Positions 19,411-29,904 of a stretch of DNA of 64,000 nucleotides are shown piece by piece. Every line of letters starts with the position of its first letter. The stretch's first letter is position 1. The stretch is from Buttiauxella gaviniae ATCC 51604 (GTDB lineage Bacteria; Pseudomonadota; Gammaproteobacteria; Enterobacterales; Enterobacteriaceae), in NCBI RefSeq assembly GCF_001654835.1, contig NZ_LXEP01000005.1:19471-83470 (forward strand), written 5' to 3'. The notes below the pieces were generated by a model. That model made no database searches. It saw only the letters and a list, made by a program, of their open reading frames with translations, and was not told the DNA's origin. Position numbers and translations under genes: made by a program.

Positions 19411-20854
19411 AGATGCGTCCGTAGCGATCCTGAAAACGCACAATGTCGTCTTCTTCGAGGTAGGTGCCGGAACGCACTTCAATCAGATCGAGCGGTATTT
19501 TCCCCGGGTTTTCCAGGCAGTGGGTGACACCCAGCGGAATGTAGATGGACTCGTTTTCACCGAGCAGTTTCACTTCCTCACCCAGGGTCACTTTCGCGGT
19601 GCCGGCTACCACAATCCAGTGCTCGGCGCGGTGATGGTGCATCTGCAAAGACAGGCCCTCGCCTGGTTTCACGGTGATGCGTTTCACCTGGTAGCGTTCA
19701 CCTTCGTCAATAGAGTCGTACTTGCCCCACGGGCGGTACACTTCGCGGTGGTTGTGGTGTTCGTGGCGGCCATCGAATTTAATCTGCTCAACCACTTTCT
19801 TCACGCTTTGCACGTGGTCGCGATCGGCAATCAGCACCGCATCTTTGGTCTGCACAACAATCAGGTCTTTCACGCCAACGGTGGTAACCAAGCCGGATTC
19901 GGCGTAGATGTAACTGTTCTCAGTAGAGTGACTTATCACATCGCCATGATGCACATTACCCTGCTGGTTTTTGGTGCTGATTTCCCACAGCGAAGACCAT
20001 GAACCGACGTCGCTCCAGCCGGCATCCATCGGCACAACTACCGCATCAGCAGTTTTTTCCATCACCGCGTAGTCAATAGACTCGTCAGGACATGCCAGGA
20101 ATGCGGCTTCATCGACACGCACAAAATCGAGATCCGGGTCGATGTTCGCCATTGCTTTTTCGCAGGCGCTGAGAATATCCGGGCGGAATTTTTTTAACTC
20201 TTCGAGGTAGCGCCCGGCGCGGAACAGGAACATACCGCTGTTCCAGTAATATTCGCCACTGGCGACGTATGCCTGCGCGGTGGCGATATCCGGTTTTTCG
20301 ACAAACTGCGCCACACCAAACGCAATCGCATCCGCATCAGGTGCATTCGGGTTTATCACTTCGCCACGGCGAATGTAGCCATAGCCCGTTTCTGGCAGAT
20401 CCGGGACGATGCCGAAAGTCACCAGTTTGCCCGCTTCGGCATACGGCAGCGCATTACGCACCGCGCTTCGGAATGCATCTTCGTCCTGGATAACGTGGTC
20501 AGCGGCCAGTATCAGCATCAGCGGGTCATTTTCTGGCTGATTGCGTATTGCCGCCAGCGCTGCCAGCGCGATGGCTGGAGCGGTGTTGCGCCCGGCAGGC
20601 TCCAGCACAATATTTTCCGTCAGCTTGTTCAGCTCGCGCAGCTGTTCGGCGACGATAAAACGGTGTTCTTCATTGCAAATTACCACCGGGCTTTCGCAAT
20701 CGACGCCGTTTAAACGGCTAACGGTGGTTTGCAACATCGTCAGTTCGCCTTTCAGGCACAGGAACTGTTTCGGGTAAAGCACGCGGGACAACGGCCACAA
20801 GCGGCTACCGTTTCCTCCAGCCATGATGACCGGATAGAGTCTGGAATTAGTCAT
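19409..20854 (-). CDS. cpsB: Mannose-1-phosphate guanylyltransferase CpsB (ManC)
   Basis: A 481-residue protein of the bifunctional GMP/type II PMI family. The N-terminal nucleotidyltransferase domain has [17 protein letters not shown], then YPKQFL, FVEKPD and WNSGMFLF. The C-terminal cupin domain (about 360-475) has [37 protein letters not shown] and [10 protein letters not shown]. It makes GDP-mannose for Gmd/Fcl. It starts 2 bp after wcaI and is followed by an ERIC copy before cpsG. Confidence 0.95.
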   Translation of the reverse strand: MTNSRLYPVIMAGGNGSRLWPLSRVLYPKQFLCLKGELTMLQTTVSRLNGVDCESPVVICNEEHRFIVAEQLRELNKLTENIVLEPAGRNTAPAIALAALAAIRNQPENDPLMLILAADHVIQDEDAFRSAVRNALPYAEAGKLVTFGIVPDLPETGYGYIRRGEVINPNAPDADAIAFGVAQFVEKPDIATAQAYVASGEYYWNSGMFLFRAGRYLEELKKFRPDILSACEKAMANIDPDLDFVRVDEAAFLACPDESIDYAVMEKTADAVVVPMDAGWSDVGSWSSLWEISTKNQQGNVHHGDVISHSTENSYIYAESGLVTTVGVKDLIVVQTKDAVLIADRDHVQSVKKVVEQIKFDGRHEHHNHREVYRPWGKYDSIDEGERYQVKRITVKPGEGLSLQMHHHRAEHWIVVAGTAKVTLGEEVKLLGENESIYIPLGVTHCLENPGKIPLDLIEVRSGTYLEEDDIVRFQDRYGRI

Positions 20855-20856
20855 AA

Positions 20857-22077
20857 TTAACCCTGAATGTCCGCAATAAATTGATTCAACACGCTGTTTT
20901 TCTCGAGCGTGCGCTCGGCATATTCACATGCCACGATGTTATGTTCCGGCAGTTGCAGGCAGCGCTGAATGCCATCGGCCAGGGCATCAACCGATTCCGG
21001 CTCAACACACACCGCGATACCGGAAAACGCATCGCAAAGTTGGCCGAGTTCGGTGTCTGGTTCTGCGGTAATCACCGCATTGCCGCCCACCGCAAGAATG
21101 TTGGTCAGTTTTGATGGCAGAACCGCGTCCGCCGCACCTCGGCGCTGAATGACCAAATGACAATCGGCAAGCTTAAGTAACGCTGGCAGCGCGTCGTAAG
21201 GCTGCAACGGATGGAACACCACGTTGTGCAGCCCTTTATCCTGCGCCAGTTTTTGCAGGCGAGCCTTGCCGCCGCCCTGCCCGACAATCACGAATAAATA
21301 CGGCTGGTTAGCAAAACGTTCAGCCACTTCAATGACCGTTTCCAGCCCCTGTTTTTCGCCGATGTTGCCGGAATAGAGGATGATTTTTTTATCAGCAGGC
21401 AATTGCAGGCTGTCACGAACCGCCAGAATTTCTTCACGGGAAATACCGCGAAAACGCTCTACTTCGGACCAGTTAGGGAAGAAGATCACTTTCTTCGGAT
21501 CCACACCCTTTTCAGCCGCTTTGTTCATCATCGAACGCGAAATGGTCGAAACGTTGTCAACGTTATGCAGGCCGCTTTGTTCAAAACGGCTGGCCAGGCG
21601 GGCCACTTTCCCCTGTTTTTTGCCCGCCATTCCGAGGCCGAGCATGGCGTCGACTTCGTAATCCTGAATATGTAGCAAGGTGCGTGCACCGCTGAGTTTT
21701 GCGAGCAGGCGCATGCCCGGTACACAAAATAGCGTCGGCACCACACCGATAATGCGGTCCGGCTTCCAGCGGCGTTGCGCCAGCAGCGGGAATAAAGAAC
21801 TCAGTGCAAAGCTGCCCAAATGAATCAGGCGCTTTATCGTTGAAGGCTGCTTTGGTACATACAGCGGGCAACGCCAGACAGTGGCGGCCCCCACTTCCTT
21901 CTTGTACTTCCAGGCGGAATAATCGGGATGGACTTCCCAAACAGGATAGTAAGGCGGTGCGGTGATAACACGCACCTCGTGGCCCTGGCGCGTCATCCAT
22001 TCAACCATTTCGCCGGTATATTTGCCGATGCCAGTCAATTCCGGGGAGTAATTAATGCCGTAGACCAGAATCTTCAT
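20857..22077 (-). CDS. wcaI: Colanic acid glycosyltransferase WcaI
   Basis: A 406-residue GT4-family glycosyltransferase. [21 protein letters not shown] at the N-terminus is highly typical of Wca[30 protein letters not shown] (about 233) and a C-terminal donor region with [17 protein letters not shown] follow. In the proposed colanic acid pathway it adds fucose as the first or second glycosyl step; this is known-family assignment. It overlaps gmm by 4 bp and ends 2 bp before cpsB. Confidence 0.92.
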   Translation of the reverse strand: MKILVYGINYSPELTGIGKYTGEMVEWMTRQGHEVRVITAPPYYPVWEVHPDYSAWKYKKEVGAATVWRCPLYVPKQPSTIKRLIHLGSFALSSLFPLLAQRRWKPDRIIGVVPTLFCVPGMRLLAKLSGARTLLHIQDYEVDAMLGLGMAGKKQGKVARLASRFEQSGLHNVDNVSTISRSMMNKAAEKGVDPKKVIFFPNWSEVERFRGISREEILAVRDSLQLPADKKIILYSGNIGEKQGLETVIEVAERFANQPYLFVIVGQGGGKARLQKLAQDKGLHNVVFHPLQPYDALPALLKLADCHLVIQRRGAADAVLPSKLTNILAVGGNAVITAEPDTELGQLCDAFSGIAVCVEPESVDALADGIQRCLQLPEHNIVACEYAERTLEKNSVLNQFIADIQG

Positions 22078-22553
22078 AATCCGATGACCTTATTTGCCTG
22101 AGCGCCCTCAAAATAAGCGCGACTGTTGTCATGCACATCGTCACGAGCCAACAATTCTTCAGGCGTTAACCAGCAATAAGCACAGTGTTGCGCATCCGGC
22201 AGTTGCAATGCACTGGCATCAACACGCAGGCGGAATCCCAGCACGATGTAGTGCGTGGAGAAATCCGTGCCGGAGAAGTTGTCGTCATAGAAGTGCTGCC
22301 ACACGCCGTAAAACTCGCCGTCCTGCAACGTGAACGGCGTGCCTAATTCAGCTTCGGTTAAGCGTGCAAAAGCCCGCTCCAGCGTTTCGTCTTTCTGTAC
22401 CCGGCCTCCCGGCACGAACCAAAAGTTCTGCGCCGGGCGCTGAGTGCGTTGCCCCAGCAGGAATTCTCCTGCCTGATTTTCAACGATCAGATCGATTGAG
22501 ATCAGCGGTGTGGAGCGGACAACGGTTGAGAAGTCTTCAGCACTCAGAAACAT
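22074..22553 (-). CDS. gmm: GDP-mannose mannosyl hydrolase (Nudix)
   Basis: A 159-residue Nudix-like hydrolase that splits GDP-mannose into GDP and mannose, thought to balance GDP-mannose and GDP-fucose supply. The Nudix-related region is [19 protein letters not shown] through AELG, with an incomplete Nudix box, as is normal for Gmm. [20 protein letters not shown] is diagnostic. I chose ATG 22553, which lies 2 bases after the fcl stop and gives the normal family length. The longer open frame from 22640 would overlap fcl. Confidence 0.93.
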   Translation of the reverse strand: MFLSAEDFSTVVRSTPLISIDLIVENQAGEFLLGQRTQRPAQNFWFVPGGRVQKDETLERAFARLTEAELGTPFTLQDGEFYGVWQHFYDDNFSGTDFSTHYIVLGFRLRVDASALQLPDAQHCAYCWLTPEELLARDDVHDNSRAYFEGAQANKVIGL

Positions 22554-22555
22554 AT

Positions 22556-23521
22556 TTACCCCCGGAACCGTTGCTGGTTTTCGAGGAACCACTGGTAGGT
22601 GCTGGCAAGGCCAGGCTCCAGGGTGATTTCCGGATACCATCCCAGGCGGCGCAGGCGGGTAACGTCCAGCAGTTTGCGCGGTGTGCCATCAGGTTTAGTG
22701 GCATCAAACACCACGCGCCCACGGTAGCCCGTGACTTTGGCGATGGTTTGCGCCAGCTCGCGGATGGTGCAATCCACACCGGTGCCGACGTTAATGTGCG
22801 ACAGCATCGGCTGGGTATTTTCCTGCCACACTTCGCTGGCCATTTCCATAATGTGAATGCTGGCTGCCGCCATATCATCGACATGCAGGAATTCGCGCAT
22901 TGGCGTGCCGCTACCCCACACCACCACATCCGGCGAATTTTGCTGCGTCGCTTCGTGGAAACGGCGCAGTAACGCAGGGATCACGTGCGAGTTACTTGGG
23001 TGGAAGTTATCGTTCGGCCCATACAAATTAGTTGGCATCACCGAACGATAATCACGACCGTACTGGCGGTTATACGACTCGCACAGTTTGATCCCGGCGA
23101 TTTTGGCAATCGCATACGGCTCGTTAGTCGCTTCAAGCGTGCCTTGCAGCAGCTCGCTTTCCGCCATTGGCTGGTGAGCTATTTTCGGGTAAATGCACGA
23201 TGAACCGAGGAACAACAGCTTATTAACATTGTGCGTATGCGCGCTGTGAATAATGTTGCTCTCAATAATCAGATTTTCGTAGATGAAGTCGGCCGGATAA
23301 GTGTTGTTAGCAACAATTCCGCCCACTTTTGCCGCGGCCAGGTAAACCTGGTCAATACGCTCCTCGGCAAAGAAGGCATTCACCGCTGCACCATCTAACA
23401 GGTTCAATTCATCGCGATTACGCAGCACCAGTTCGACATCAGCGCGTTGTTCAAGCTGACGGACGATGGCCGAACCGACCATCCCCCGATGGCCGGCAAC
23501 AAAGATACGGTGTTTATTCAT
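22556..23521 (-). CDS. fcl: GDP-L-fucose synthase
   Basis: A 321-residue bifunctional epimerase/reductase of the extended SDR family that converts GDP-4-keto-6-deoxymannose to GDP-L-fucose using [22 protein letters not shown] is the Rossmann motif at residues 7-23. The catalytic residues are in LGSSCIYPK and in [11 protein letters not shown] (Tyr/Lys near 136/140). [20 protein letters not shown] is a family signature. It is 2 bp after gmd and supplies the donor for the two fucoses of the colanic acid repeat. Confidence 0.95.
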   Translation of the reverse strand: MNKHRIFVAGHRGMVGSAIVRQLEQRADVELVLRNRDELNLLDGAAVNAFFAEERIDQVYLAAAKVGGIVANNTYPADFIYENLIIESNIIHSAHTHNVNKLLFLGSSCIYPKIAHQPMAESELLQGTLEATNEPYAIAKIAGIKLCESYNRQYGRDYRSVMPTNLYGPNDNFHPSNSHVIPALLRRFHEATQQNSPDVVVWGSGTPMREFLHVDDMAAASIHIMEMASEVWQENTQPMLSHINVGTGVDCTIRELAQTIAKVTGYRGRVVFDATKPDGTPRKLLDVTRLRRLGWYPEITLEPGLASTYQWFLENQQRFRG

Positions 23522-23523
23522 GC

Positions 23524-24645
23524 TCAGGACTCCAGCGCGATGGCAACCTCGTAACCGTGGGACTTAAGCAACGAGTGTTTTTTCGCCGCTTCCAGATCTT
23601 TAGCGACCATTTCGCCAACCATCTCTTTAAGCGTGATTTCTGGTTTCCAGCCCAGTTTTTCGTGTGCTTTAGTTGGGTCACCCAGCAGGGTTTCCACTTC
23701 AGCAGGACGGAAGTAACGTGGGTCAACAGAGACAATCACATCACCTGGTTTCACACCCGGCGCATCGTGGCCCGTGACAGAAACAACAATGCCTTTCTCT
23801 TCCACACCCGTACCTTCAAAGCGCAGTTTGATACCCAGCTGTGCCGCTGACATTTCCACGAACTGACGCACGGAGTACTGCACACCGGTGGCAATCACGA
23901 AATCCTCTGGCGTCTCTTGTTGCAGCATCATCCACTGCATTTTGACGTAGTCTTTGGCATGGCCCCAGTCACGCAGAGAATCCATGTTGCCCAGATACAG
24001 GCATTTTTCCAGGCCCTGAGAAATGTTGGCGATAGCGCGGGTGATTTTACGGGTGACGAAGGTTTCGCCACGGCGTGGGGATTCGTGGTTAAACAAAATC
24101 CCGTTACAGGCGTACATGCCGTAGGATTCGCGGTAGTTGACGGTGATCCAGTAGGCGTAAAGTTTGGCAACGGCATACGGAGAGCGCGGATAGAAAGGTG
24201 TGGTTTCTTTCTGCGGGGTTTCTTGTACCAGGCCGTAGAGCTCGGAAGTGGATGCCTGGTAGAAACGGGTTTTCTTCTCAAGGCCTAAGAAACGAATCGC
24301 TTCCAGAAGGCGCAGCGTACCCATGGCATCAACGTCTGCAGTGTATTCCGGGGATTCAAAAGAAACCGCTACATGGCTCATCGCGCCCAGGTTATACACT
24401 TCATCCGGCTGCACTTCGGAAAGAATACGGGTCAGGTTTGAGCTGTCCGTCAGATCACCGTAGTGCAGATGGAATTTTGGATTGCTGGTGTGTGGATCCT
24501 GGTAAATATGATCAACACGTTCGGTGTTGAAGGAAGATGCACGGCGCTTAATACCATGAACTTCATAACCTTTTTCCAGCAGCAGTTCCGCCAGATAGGA
24601 GCCGTCTTGCCCGGTTACACCCGTGATGAGAGCTACTTTAGTCAT
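23524..24645 (-). CDS. gmd: GDP-mannose 4,6-dehydratase
   Basis: A 373-residue SDR enzyme that makes GDP-4-keto-6-deoxymannose from GDP-mannose. Motifs are [19 protein letters not shown] (residues 3-21), the [20 protein letters not shown]-binding segment, [16 protein letters not shown] and the [11 protein letters not shown]yr/Lys pair. Length is normal. The gene follows wcaF after 53 bp and runs into fcl. Confidence 0.96.
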   Translation of the reverse strand: MTKVALITGVTGQDGSYLAELLLEKGYEVHGIKRRASSFNTERVDHIYQDPHTSNPKFHLHYGDLTDSSNLTRILSEVQPDEVYNLGAMSHVAVSFESPEYTADVDAMGTLRLLEAIRFLGLEKKTRFYQASTSELYGLVQETPQKETTPFYPRSPYAVAKLYAYWITVNYRESYGMYACNGILFNHESPRRGETFVTRKITRAIANISQGLEKCLYLGNMDSLRDWGHAKDYVKMQWMMLQQETPEDFVIATGVQYSVRQFVEMSAAQLGIKLRFEGTGVEEKGIVVSVTGHDAPGVKPGDVIVSVDPRYFRPAEVETLLGDPTKAHEKLGWKPEITLKEMVGEMVAKDLEAAKKHSLLKSHGYEVAIALES

Positions 24646-24698
24646 AATAATTCCTATGATTGAAGATTAAATTAAGAGCTTTGCTTTAAATAAAGCGC

Positions 24699-25238
24699 TC
24701 ACGCTCGATCGCGTATTTTTACTGCTGGGTTACCCCGGCAAACGGCATTCGCCGGTAATGATTTATAAATGCTGCTACGCGCACCCACGACGGTGCCATT
24801 TCCAATCGTGACGCCAGGTGAAACAAATACATCGGTTGCCAGCCAGCATTTTTCACCAATGACAATTGGCGAGGCGGTAATATCAAAATGCTTACTCATA
24901 TAATCGTGACTACCGGTACACAAATAACACTTTTGTGACACCACAGAATTTTCGCCTATCGTGATATCGCCCAGCGTATATAACACGGCGTCATCGCCTA
25001 CCCAGGCATAATCACCCAGCGTTAATTTCCACGGATAAGTAATTTTTACTGACGGACGAATCACAACACCTTTACCAATCCGTGCGCCAAACAGGCGTAA
25101 TAAAAAGGCACGCCAGCGATAAAATATTTGTGGCGACCAGGCAAATAATGTTGCTTGTACCGCCCACCACAGTTGAACCTTAATAGGATGCCCACCCCGG
25201 AAACCTTTCGGCACCGAGAAGCCATTTAATTCCTGCAT
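24699..25238 (-). CDS. wcaF: Colanic acid acetyltransferase WcaF
   Basis: A 179-residue left-handed beta-helix acetyltransferase. It starts LNGFSVPKGFRGGHPIKVQL and has hexapeptide repeats (IGKGVVIRPSVKI, LGDYAWVGDDAVLY, IGENSVVSQKCYLCTGSHDY). A catalytic-type histidine is in TGSHDY and the usual PGVTIGNGTVVGARSSI follows. It O-acetylates a colanic acid sugar, assigned in E. coli to a fucose. A REP-like palindrome lies just upstream, between wcaE and wcaF. Confidence 0.93.
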   Translation of the reverse strand: MQELNGFSVPKGFRGGHPIKVQLWWAVQATLFAWSPQIFYRWRAFLLRLFGARIGKGVVIRPSVKITYPWKLTLGDYAWVGDDAVLYTLGDITIGENSVVSQKCYLCTGSHDYMSKHFDITASPIVIGEKCWLATDVFVSPGVTIGNGTVVGARSSIYKSLPANAVCRGNPAVKIRDRA

Positions 25239-25256
25239 AATATTTCCTACGTTTTT

Positions 25257-25283
25257 GTCGGATGTCGCTGACGCTAATCCGAC
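25257..25283. repeat. REP-like palindrome between wcaE and wcaF
   Basis: GTCGGATGTCGCTGACGCTA followed by ATCCGAC forms an imperfect palindrome with GTCGGAT/ATCCGAC ends. The same GTCGGATGTCGCTG-type unit recurs in the longer element between yegH and asmA, so it is one of this genome's REP/PU families. It lies in the 53-bp wcaE-wcaF gap inside the operon and could stabilise upstream mRNA. Confidence 0.75.
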
Positions 25284-25291
25284 CTACAGAA

Positions 25292-26044
25292 TCAGGCTTT
25301 GTTATAAAGTTCTTTTGCTTTTCCGGTAGTACGCAGACGGATCTTATAAGATAATTCTGCAATAAATCCCGGCACGCCTAATATCTTGCGCTGAACATTT
25401 TTTGCATCCCGACACAATTCAATATTATTTGATGTCGACACGCCGCCCATGGAAAATTCAGATACCAACCCCTTGACGCGTTTGAATGAATAACCTTTTT
25501 TATACATACGTGCGGCAAGCGCATAATCCGATGAGACTTTATATTGCAGATCGTAAGGGTATTTACGCAGCCCTGATACTGGGAAAAATATCGCCTGATG
25601 GCTGGCAGGTAAACTGTGGTAGATATACCAGCCCTGCTTTGCGCGGCGTTCTATTTTTGTACCGTCGCCGAAATCTAATAACGCATCGCCAATCACCATC
25701 GCATTATCAGTCGAGGGCATAGCAGCCAGTTGATGCGCGACGGTGGCAATATCCTGGTGGAAAATGTCACCGGAATTGAGGAACAAAGCAAAGCGGCCCC
25801 GGGCCATCTCAATACCTTTGTTCATTGCATCATAAATGCCGTTATCTTTCTCACTAACATAACGTAACTGGTACTGACCATTGAGGTTTTCCAGAAACTC
25901 TGCGGTGCCGTCATTTGAGGCGCCATCCACAACAATCCACTCAAATGTGATGCCTGGTGCCTTCGCTAAGTGAGCCAGCGAATGCCAGGTTTTTTCTATT
26001 CCGGCGAGATTTTTATAAGCAACCGTGATGACACTTAGCAGCAT
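25292..26044 (-). CDS. wcaE: Colanic acid glycosyltransferase WcaE
   Basis: A 250-residue GT2 family enzyme. [20 protein letters not shown] begins the GT-A fold, [15 protein letters not shown] carries the nucleotide-binding Asp, and [19 protein letters not shown] and ALFLNSGD hold the acidic metal site (about residue 93). It transfers one sugar of the colanic acid unit; the exact sugar is not readable. It follows wcaD by 11 bp. Confidence 0.92.
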   Translation of the reverse strand: MLLSVITVAYKNLAGIEKTWHSLAHLAKAPGITFEWIVVDGASNDGTAEFLENLNGQYQLRYVSEKDNGIYDAMNKGIEMARGRFALFLNSGDIFHQDIATVAHQLAAMPSTDNAMVIGDALLDFGDGTKIERRAKQGWYIYHSLPASHQAIFFPVSGLRKYPYDLQYKVSSDYALAARMYKKGYSFKRVKGLVSEFSMGGVSTSNNIELCRDAKNVQRKILGVPGFIAELSYKIRLRTTGKAKELYNKA

Positions 26045-26055
26045 TGTTATTGACC

Positions 26056-27276
26056 TCAGGTGTTCGTAATTTTGAGCGCCTTACGTAAAATAAATGGGCA
26101 CACAATCAAGAACGCATATTCAGGGCTAAAAATTGAACCGGTAAAAAATAATGACACGGGTGTAAAAAGCCATAATTGAACGCGGTAATTTTCATTATTA
26201 CCAAAAGCTGTGCGCATCATTTTAATGACTTTCCACATATACCAAATGGTCAGTAATACCGCGAACCATGAAAAATAAATAATTAACAGATACAAACCAT
26301 TGTCTACTGTTTTACCGACATCCGCACCGTTAAAGATTCCGAATGATGCGACATATTCATATAAAGATCCAAAACGCACTACCCCGTCGATATTGGTTAA
26401 TGAATACCCAACCATCGCTAACGGGCCAATAATTCGATAATAAGATGAAGAACCTTCGGTTCCCAAATCGCCAAGGCGGGTCGCGATATAAGGGAATGCG
26501 AATATTAACCCTACTAAAAACACGGAAAGAGAAATAATTGCTAATGGCAACTTCTTCTTTATGGCATTTTTATTAAGGTACTGGAATGCCCATTCAAGAA
26601 GATAGAACAGGATAAAAGTCATTACCCCTGAAAATGAACCTGAAAGCACTATCCCTAAAAGAATCATACCATCTGTTTTCGGTGTTTTGATACCAAACTG
26701 TTTGATACTGAGCCAAATTGAGATTAATGCCAGAGCGAAGAACGCCGGTTCAAAATAGAGTGCGGTGGTGCGCTTGCCGCCGAAGCTAATAAAGTTCAGA
26801 ACATAGCTATTACTGTATATAAGAAACTTCGAAATTTTCTCAATCAGGCTACTTCCACCGGTCAGAATAATCTGAGCCATTTCCGCCGCCGCAAGCATCA
26901 CAATAATGCCCACCACACCATAAAATAACCGCAGAATTTTATGGTGATTACGCTGTGAAATAGTTTTGAAACGGCAACTCCATGTCATTGCCATAATCAG
27001 CACAATATAGACGAACAATAATGTCGAGGTGACGTATTTGCTGGCATCAAGCGATTGGCCAAAAATGTAGTTAAATGCAGTCAGTCCGGCACCGATACCC
27101 AGCGCAATCATCAATTTTTTGACGCTGATTCGTTCAATGTACAAAAAGAGGATTGCAGGTAAGAAGGTGACTATCGTTATTGGGAAGCTTTCCCCCAATG
27201 AGGCCAACTTGACGTTGACCACCAGATAGATAAACGGTAACAGCAGATAACTACAGATTCTGATAGAACGAGACAT
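26056..27276 (-). CDS. wcaD: Colanic acid polymerase WcaD
   Basis: A 406-residue, very hydrophobic protein with 10-12 membrane segments matching WcaD, the Wzy-type polymerase proposed to join colanic acid repeat units in the periplasm. The large loop carries [20 protein letters not shown] and [17 protein letters not shown], both characteristic. The ATG at 27276 ([13 protein letters not shown]) follows a GGAGGAG sequence inside the end of wcaC, so the genes overlap by 26 bp. A longer frame from 27348 would add a hydrophilic head not expected for the family and lies inside wcaC. Confidence 0.93.
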   Translation of the reverse strand: MSRSIRICSYLLLPFIYLVVNVKLASLGESFPITIVTFLPAILFLYIERISVKKLMIALGIGAGLTAFNYIFGQSLDASKYVTSTLLFVYIVLIMAMTWSCRFKTISQRNHHKILRLFYGVVGIIVMLAAAEMAQIILTGGSSLIEKISKFLIYSNSYVLNFISFGGKRTTALYFEPAFFALALISIWLSIKQFGIKTPKTDGMILLGIVLSGSFSGVMTFILFYLLEWAFQYLNKNAIKKKLPLAIISLSVFLVGLIFAFPYIATRLGDLGTEGSSSYYRIIGPLAMVGYSLTNIDGVVRFGSLYEYVASFGIFNGADVGKTVDNGLYLLIIYFSWFAVLLTIWYMWKVIKMMRTAFGNNENYRVQLWLFTPVSLFFTGSIFSPEYAFLIVCPFILRKALKITNT

Positions 27277-28468
27277 ACTCCTCCAGCATCTGTTGCCCAC
27301 TAAACGCCTGGCGGCTTGCAGCTTTAAATACCTGCAACTCTTTGCCAAACACCTGCTGCGCTAACTGCTCTTTTGGCATTTTCACCAGTTCGAGCACCCG
27401 AGCATCACTAAAGGTTTTGCCGCCAACTTTACGCAATACTTCGTCAGCAGCATCACTTTGCGTGGCGATAACCGGCACGCCAATGGATAACGCTTCACAC
27501 AGAATCAGCGGGTAGTTATCTACCTGCGAGCTGAACACCAGCGAGTCCATTTCGTTAAGCTCGCTCATCAGTGCTTTTTTATCGGTCATATAACCGTGGT
27601 TCACCACGTTCGGGCCATTAAACGGCGAGAACTTACCGAAAGTGTGCAACTCGATTTCGTCGCCCAGCGCCATAATGGCCTGCACCAGTTGCTGATTAGT
27701 TTTGCCGTCGTAACGCAAATCATGGGCTACCACAGCTACTTTTGGCTTAACGCCCGCGGCTTGCGTGAGCGGTAATTCAGCCAGAATCGCTTCGGTTGCC
27801 ACATCAATACCGTTATTGATGATTTTGCAGCGCCCTGCTCCGTAAATCAGGTTAAAGGCATCGGCCACATGCTGGCTTGGCGAAATAAACTTGCAGCCTA
27901 GCGCGAGCATTTCGCGGAACAACTGGCGTTTGGTGTGCACCAAAAGATGTGCACGATCCATTTTCACGGGCGGGTAGTTGTTTAGTGTCGGGCATTTCTG
28001 GCAGCCAGTTTTCCAACCATCGCAACCATCCAGAAACGCACAGCGTCCGGTGATGCTCCAGTGGTCGTGGAGCGTCCAGACAAAAGTGACATCCGGTTTA
28101 TGCGCTTTTACACGCTGGCAAAACGTCACCATCTCTTCGAGATTCAACCAATAACTGTGTACCACATGAAAATGCAGCACTACCGGGCCTTGGGCACGAG
28201 TCACTTTGCGATACAGGTTATTCAGGTTGCCGAATGGGTCGCGGTTGAAAAAGCGAAACAGAATAATGTTGGCGATAGACGTCAGGCGTGGGGTGTGTTT
28301 TTCCACCCCCTGGAACTTGTCATGGCTGGCACTTTTCTTGCCGCCTTTACCGTAGCCGTAAATAAATCGCGAGCTTAAACCTGCAGCATTAGCACGCTGA
28401 TGAAGATCCAGCGCCACGCCCGCTGCGCCGCCTTCAGCGAGGCGCACGTTAAATTGCATGATATTCAT
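27251..28468 (-). CDS. wcaC: Colanic acid glycosyltransferase WcaC
   Basis: A 405-residue GT4-family glycosyltransferase. The N-terminus MNIMQFNVRLAEGGAAGVAL is typical of WcaC. A cysteine-rich acceptor-domain segment (CAFLDGCDGWKTGCQKCPTL, about 143-162) is a known feature of WcaC relatives. The donor domain has SSQVDNYPLILCEALSIGVP. In the colanic acid model it is a galactosyl-type transferase. It overlaps wcaB by 4 bp upstream and wcaD downstream. Confidence 0.92.
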   Translation of the reverse strand: MNIMQFNVRLAEGGAAGVALDLHQRANAAGLSSRFIYGYGKGGKKSASHDKFQGVEKHTPRLTSIANIILFRFFNRDPFGNLNNLYRKVTRAQGPVVLHFHVVHSYWLNLEEMVTFCQRVKAHKPDVTFVWTLHDHWSITGRCAFLDGCDGWKTGCQKCPTLNNYPPVKMDRAHLLVHTKRQLFREMLALGCKFISPSQHVADAFNLIYGAGRCKIINNGIDVATEAILAELPLTQAAGVKPKVAVVAHDLRYDGKTNQQLVQAIMALGDEIELHTFGKFSPFNGPNVVNHGYMTDKKALMSELNEMDSLVFSSQVDNYPLILCEALSIGVPVIATQSDAADEVLRKVGGKTFSDARVLELVKMPKEQLAQQVFGKELQVFKAASRQAFSGQQMLEEYVSFYQNL

Positions 28469-28950
28469 TTGATTATTTTTACCTGTGCTTTTTCGCCAAC
28501 CACCAGCGCATTGTCTGGCACGCTATCGAGTACCACGCTCCCAGCACCAACAATGACGTTATTCCCAAGCGTGATATCGCCAATAATCACCACGTTGGCA
28601 CCCAGTTCGACACCGTTGCCAATCACCGGGCAGGCGTTGCTTTTGCCGCGATTACCGATGGTGACGCCGTGGCGAATGGTGAAGTCATCACCGGCGACCA
28701 CGAATTTATTAATCACAACGGCATAACCGTGGTGAATGGTAAAACGACGCCCGATGGTTGCACCCGCCTGGATTTCATAGCCAAACAGGCATTCGGTCAC
28801 AAAGCGATAAAGCAGGATTATCGGAGCTGCCCAAAGATTGTTGATGACGTTTTTTTTGCGCCATACCGAGCAAAAGTGGGCAATACGGTAAGCCATCACC
28901 ATGCAGCAAGGGCGAAGGCTCCAGGAGTTTGCGCGCAGGTCTTCAAGCAC
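28465..28950 (-). CDS. wcaB: Colanic acid acetyltransferase WcaB
   Basis: A 161-residue left-handed beta-helix acetyltransferase of the serine-acetyltransferase-like type. Features are IQAGATIGRRFTIHHGYAVV (with the IHHG active-site-type histidine), IRHGVTIGNRG, IGNGVELGANVVIIGDI and IGD/VGAGSVVLDSVP. It O-acetylates a colanic acid sugar. It starts 2 bp after wcaA and overlaps wcaC by 4 bp. Confidence 0.92.
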   Translation of the reverse strand: MLEDLRANSWSLRPCCMVMAYRIAHFCSVWRKKNVINNLWAAPIILLYRFVTECLFGYEIQAGATIGRRFTIHHGYAVVINKFVVAGDDFTIRHGVTIGNRGKSNACPVIGNGVELGANVVIIGDITLGNNVIVGAGSVVLDSVPDNALVVGEKAQVKIIK

Positions 28951-28952
28951 CG

Positions 28953-29789
28953 TTATTTCCCCCGCAATCCGTCAGCCAGACGCTTAGTATTGCGCACGCT
29001 CAAGAGCGCTAATAATGTGCGTAACGACATACGCTTGTTGCGAATCTGGTAGAGGGTAAACAGCTGATACTTCTTGCTGGCACGGTCGAATTTATCTTTG
29101 TGCTTTTGATAGAAATGGAAGTAACCGGCAAACTTTTTCGGTGATTTTGTGATCTGCATTTCACCGTGATTGATATGCAAAATTTGCGTAGCTTCTTCCA
29201 CTTTCCACGGCTGACCATACTCCACCACCATACGCAGGAAAATATCGTAGTCCTGAGCCGCCGCGAGAGTGGTATCGAACAGGCAAGCTTTGAAGCGGTC
29301 AGCATAAGTAAACACCTGATTACCTATGATATTGCGCTTGTAAAACAGCTTTAATGAGAATGGAGATTTAGGGTAGAGCGGCAAGCTTGCGGGCTGCGAA
29401 TAGACCTGGCCTTCGCAGACATAGTCATTGGCGTAGAGAAATGCATGAGTCACCAATTGGTGTTTTTGCTCCAGGAATACCGACAAGCGGTTTGGCGTCC
29501 ACTCATCATCGTCATCAATACCCGTAATTAATTCACCCGTGGCATTACAGATGGCCTGGTTGCGCACTGAGCAGGCACCCGAGTTGAAATCATTGCGGGT
29601 ATAACGCACGCGTGGGTCACCCAGCTCATCAACAAAGCGCTGAAGCTGCTCGAAAGAGGAAGAGCAGTCATCAACGATTAACATTTCCCAGTGTTCATAA
29701 TCCTGGCGCAGCACCGATTTGATGGCGCGGATAGCCAACTGCTGGCGGTTCCATGTCGGCATATAAATAGAGATAAGTGGGCGTTTCAT
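28953..29789 (-). CDS. wcaA: Colanic acid glycosyltransferase WcaA
   Basis: A 278-residue GT2 enzyme. MKRPLISIYMPTWNRQQLAI is followed by LIVDDCSSSFEQLQ and the metal site TGIDDDDEWTPNRL near residue 92. The remainder matches WcaA. The sugar it transfers is not certain; glucuronic acid has been suggested for E. coli. It is separated from wzc by a 115-bp gap containing a REP-like pair, so it begins the sugar-assembly part of the operon after the export genes. Confidence 0.92.
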   Translation of the reverse strand: MKRPLISIYMPTWNRQQLAIRAIKSVLRQDYEHWEMLIVDDCSSSFEQLQRFVDELGDPRVRYTRNDFNSGACSVRNQAICNATGELITGIDDDDEWTPNRLSVFLEQKHQLVTHAFLYANDYVCEGQVYSQPASLPLYPKSPFSLKLFYKRNIIGNQVFTYADRFKACLFDTTLAAAQDYDIFLRMVVEYGQPWKVEEATQILHINHGEMQITKSPKKFAGYFHFYQKHKDKFDRASKKYQLFTLYQIRNKRMSLRTLLALLSVRNTKRLADGLRGK

Positions 29790-29821
29790 GGCGCTCCCCC
29801 GGAAATCGTTTTTATTTATTG

Positions 29822-29888
29822 GTAGATGGCGCTATCGCTTATCCACCCTACGGCGAGATTTGTAGGGCGAATAAGCAAAACGTCATCG
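29822..29888. repeat. REP-like pair (BIME) between wzc and wcaA
   Basis: A copy of the type GGCGCTATCGCTTATCCACC plus CTAC is followed by an inverted relative, TGTAGGGCGAATAAGC, a layout typical of enterobacterial REP/BIME sequences. It lies in the 115-bp gap between wzc and wcaA inside the operon, where it may moderate transcription or mRNA decay after the export genes. Confidence 0.75.
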
Positions 29889-29904
29889 GCCAGTTGATGC
29901 CTGA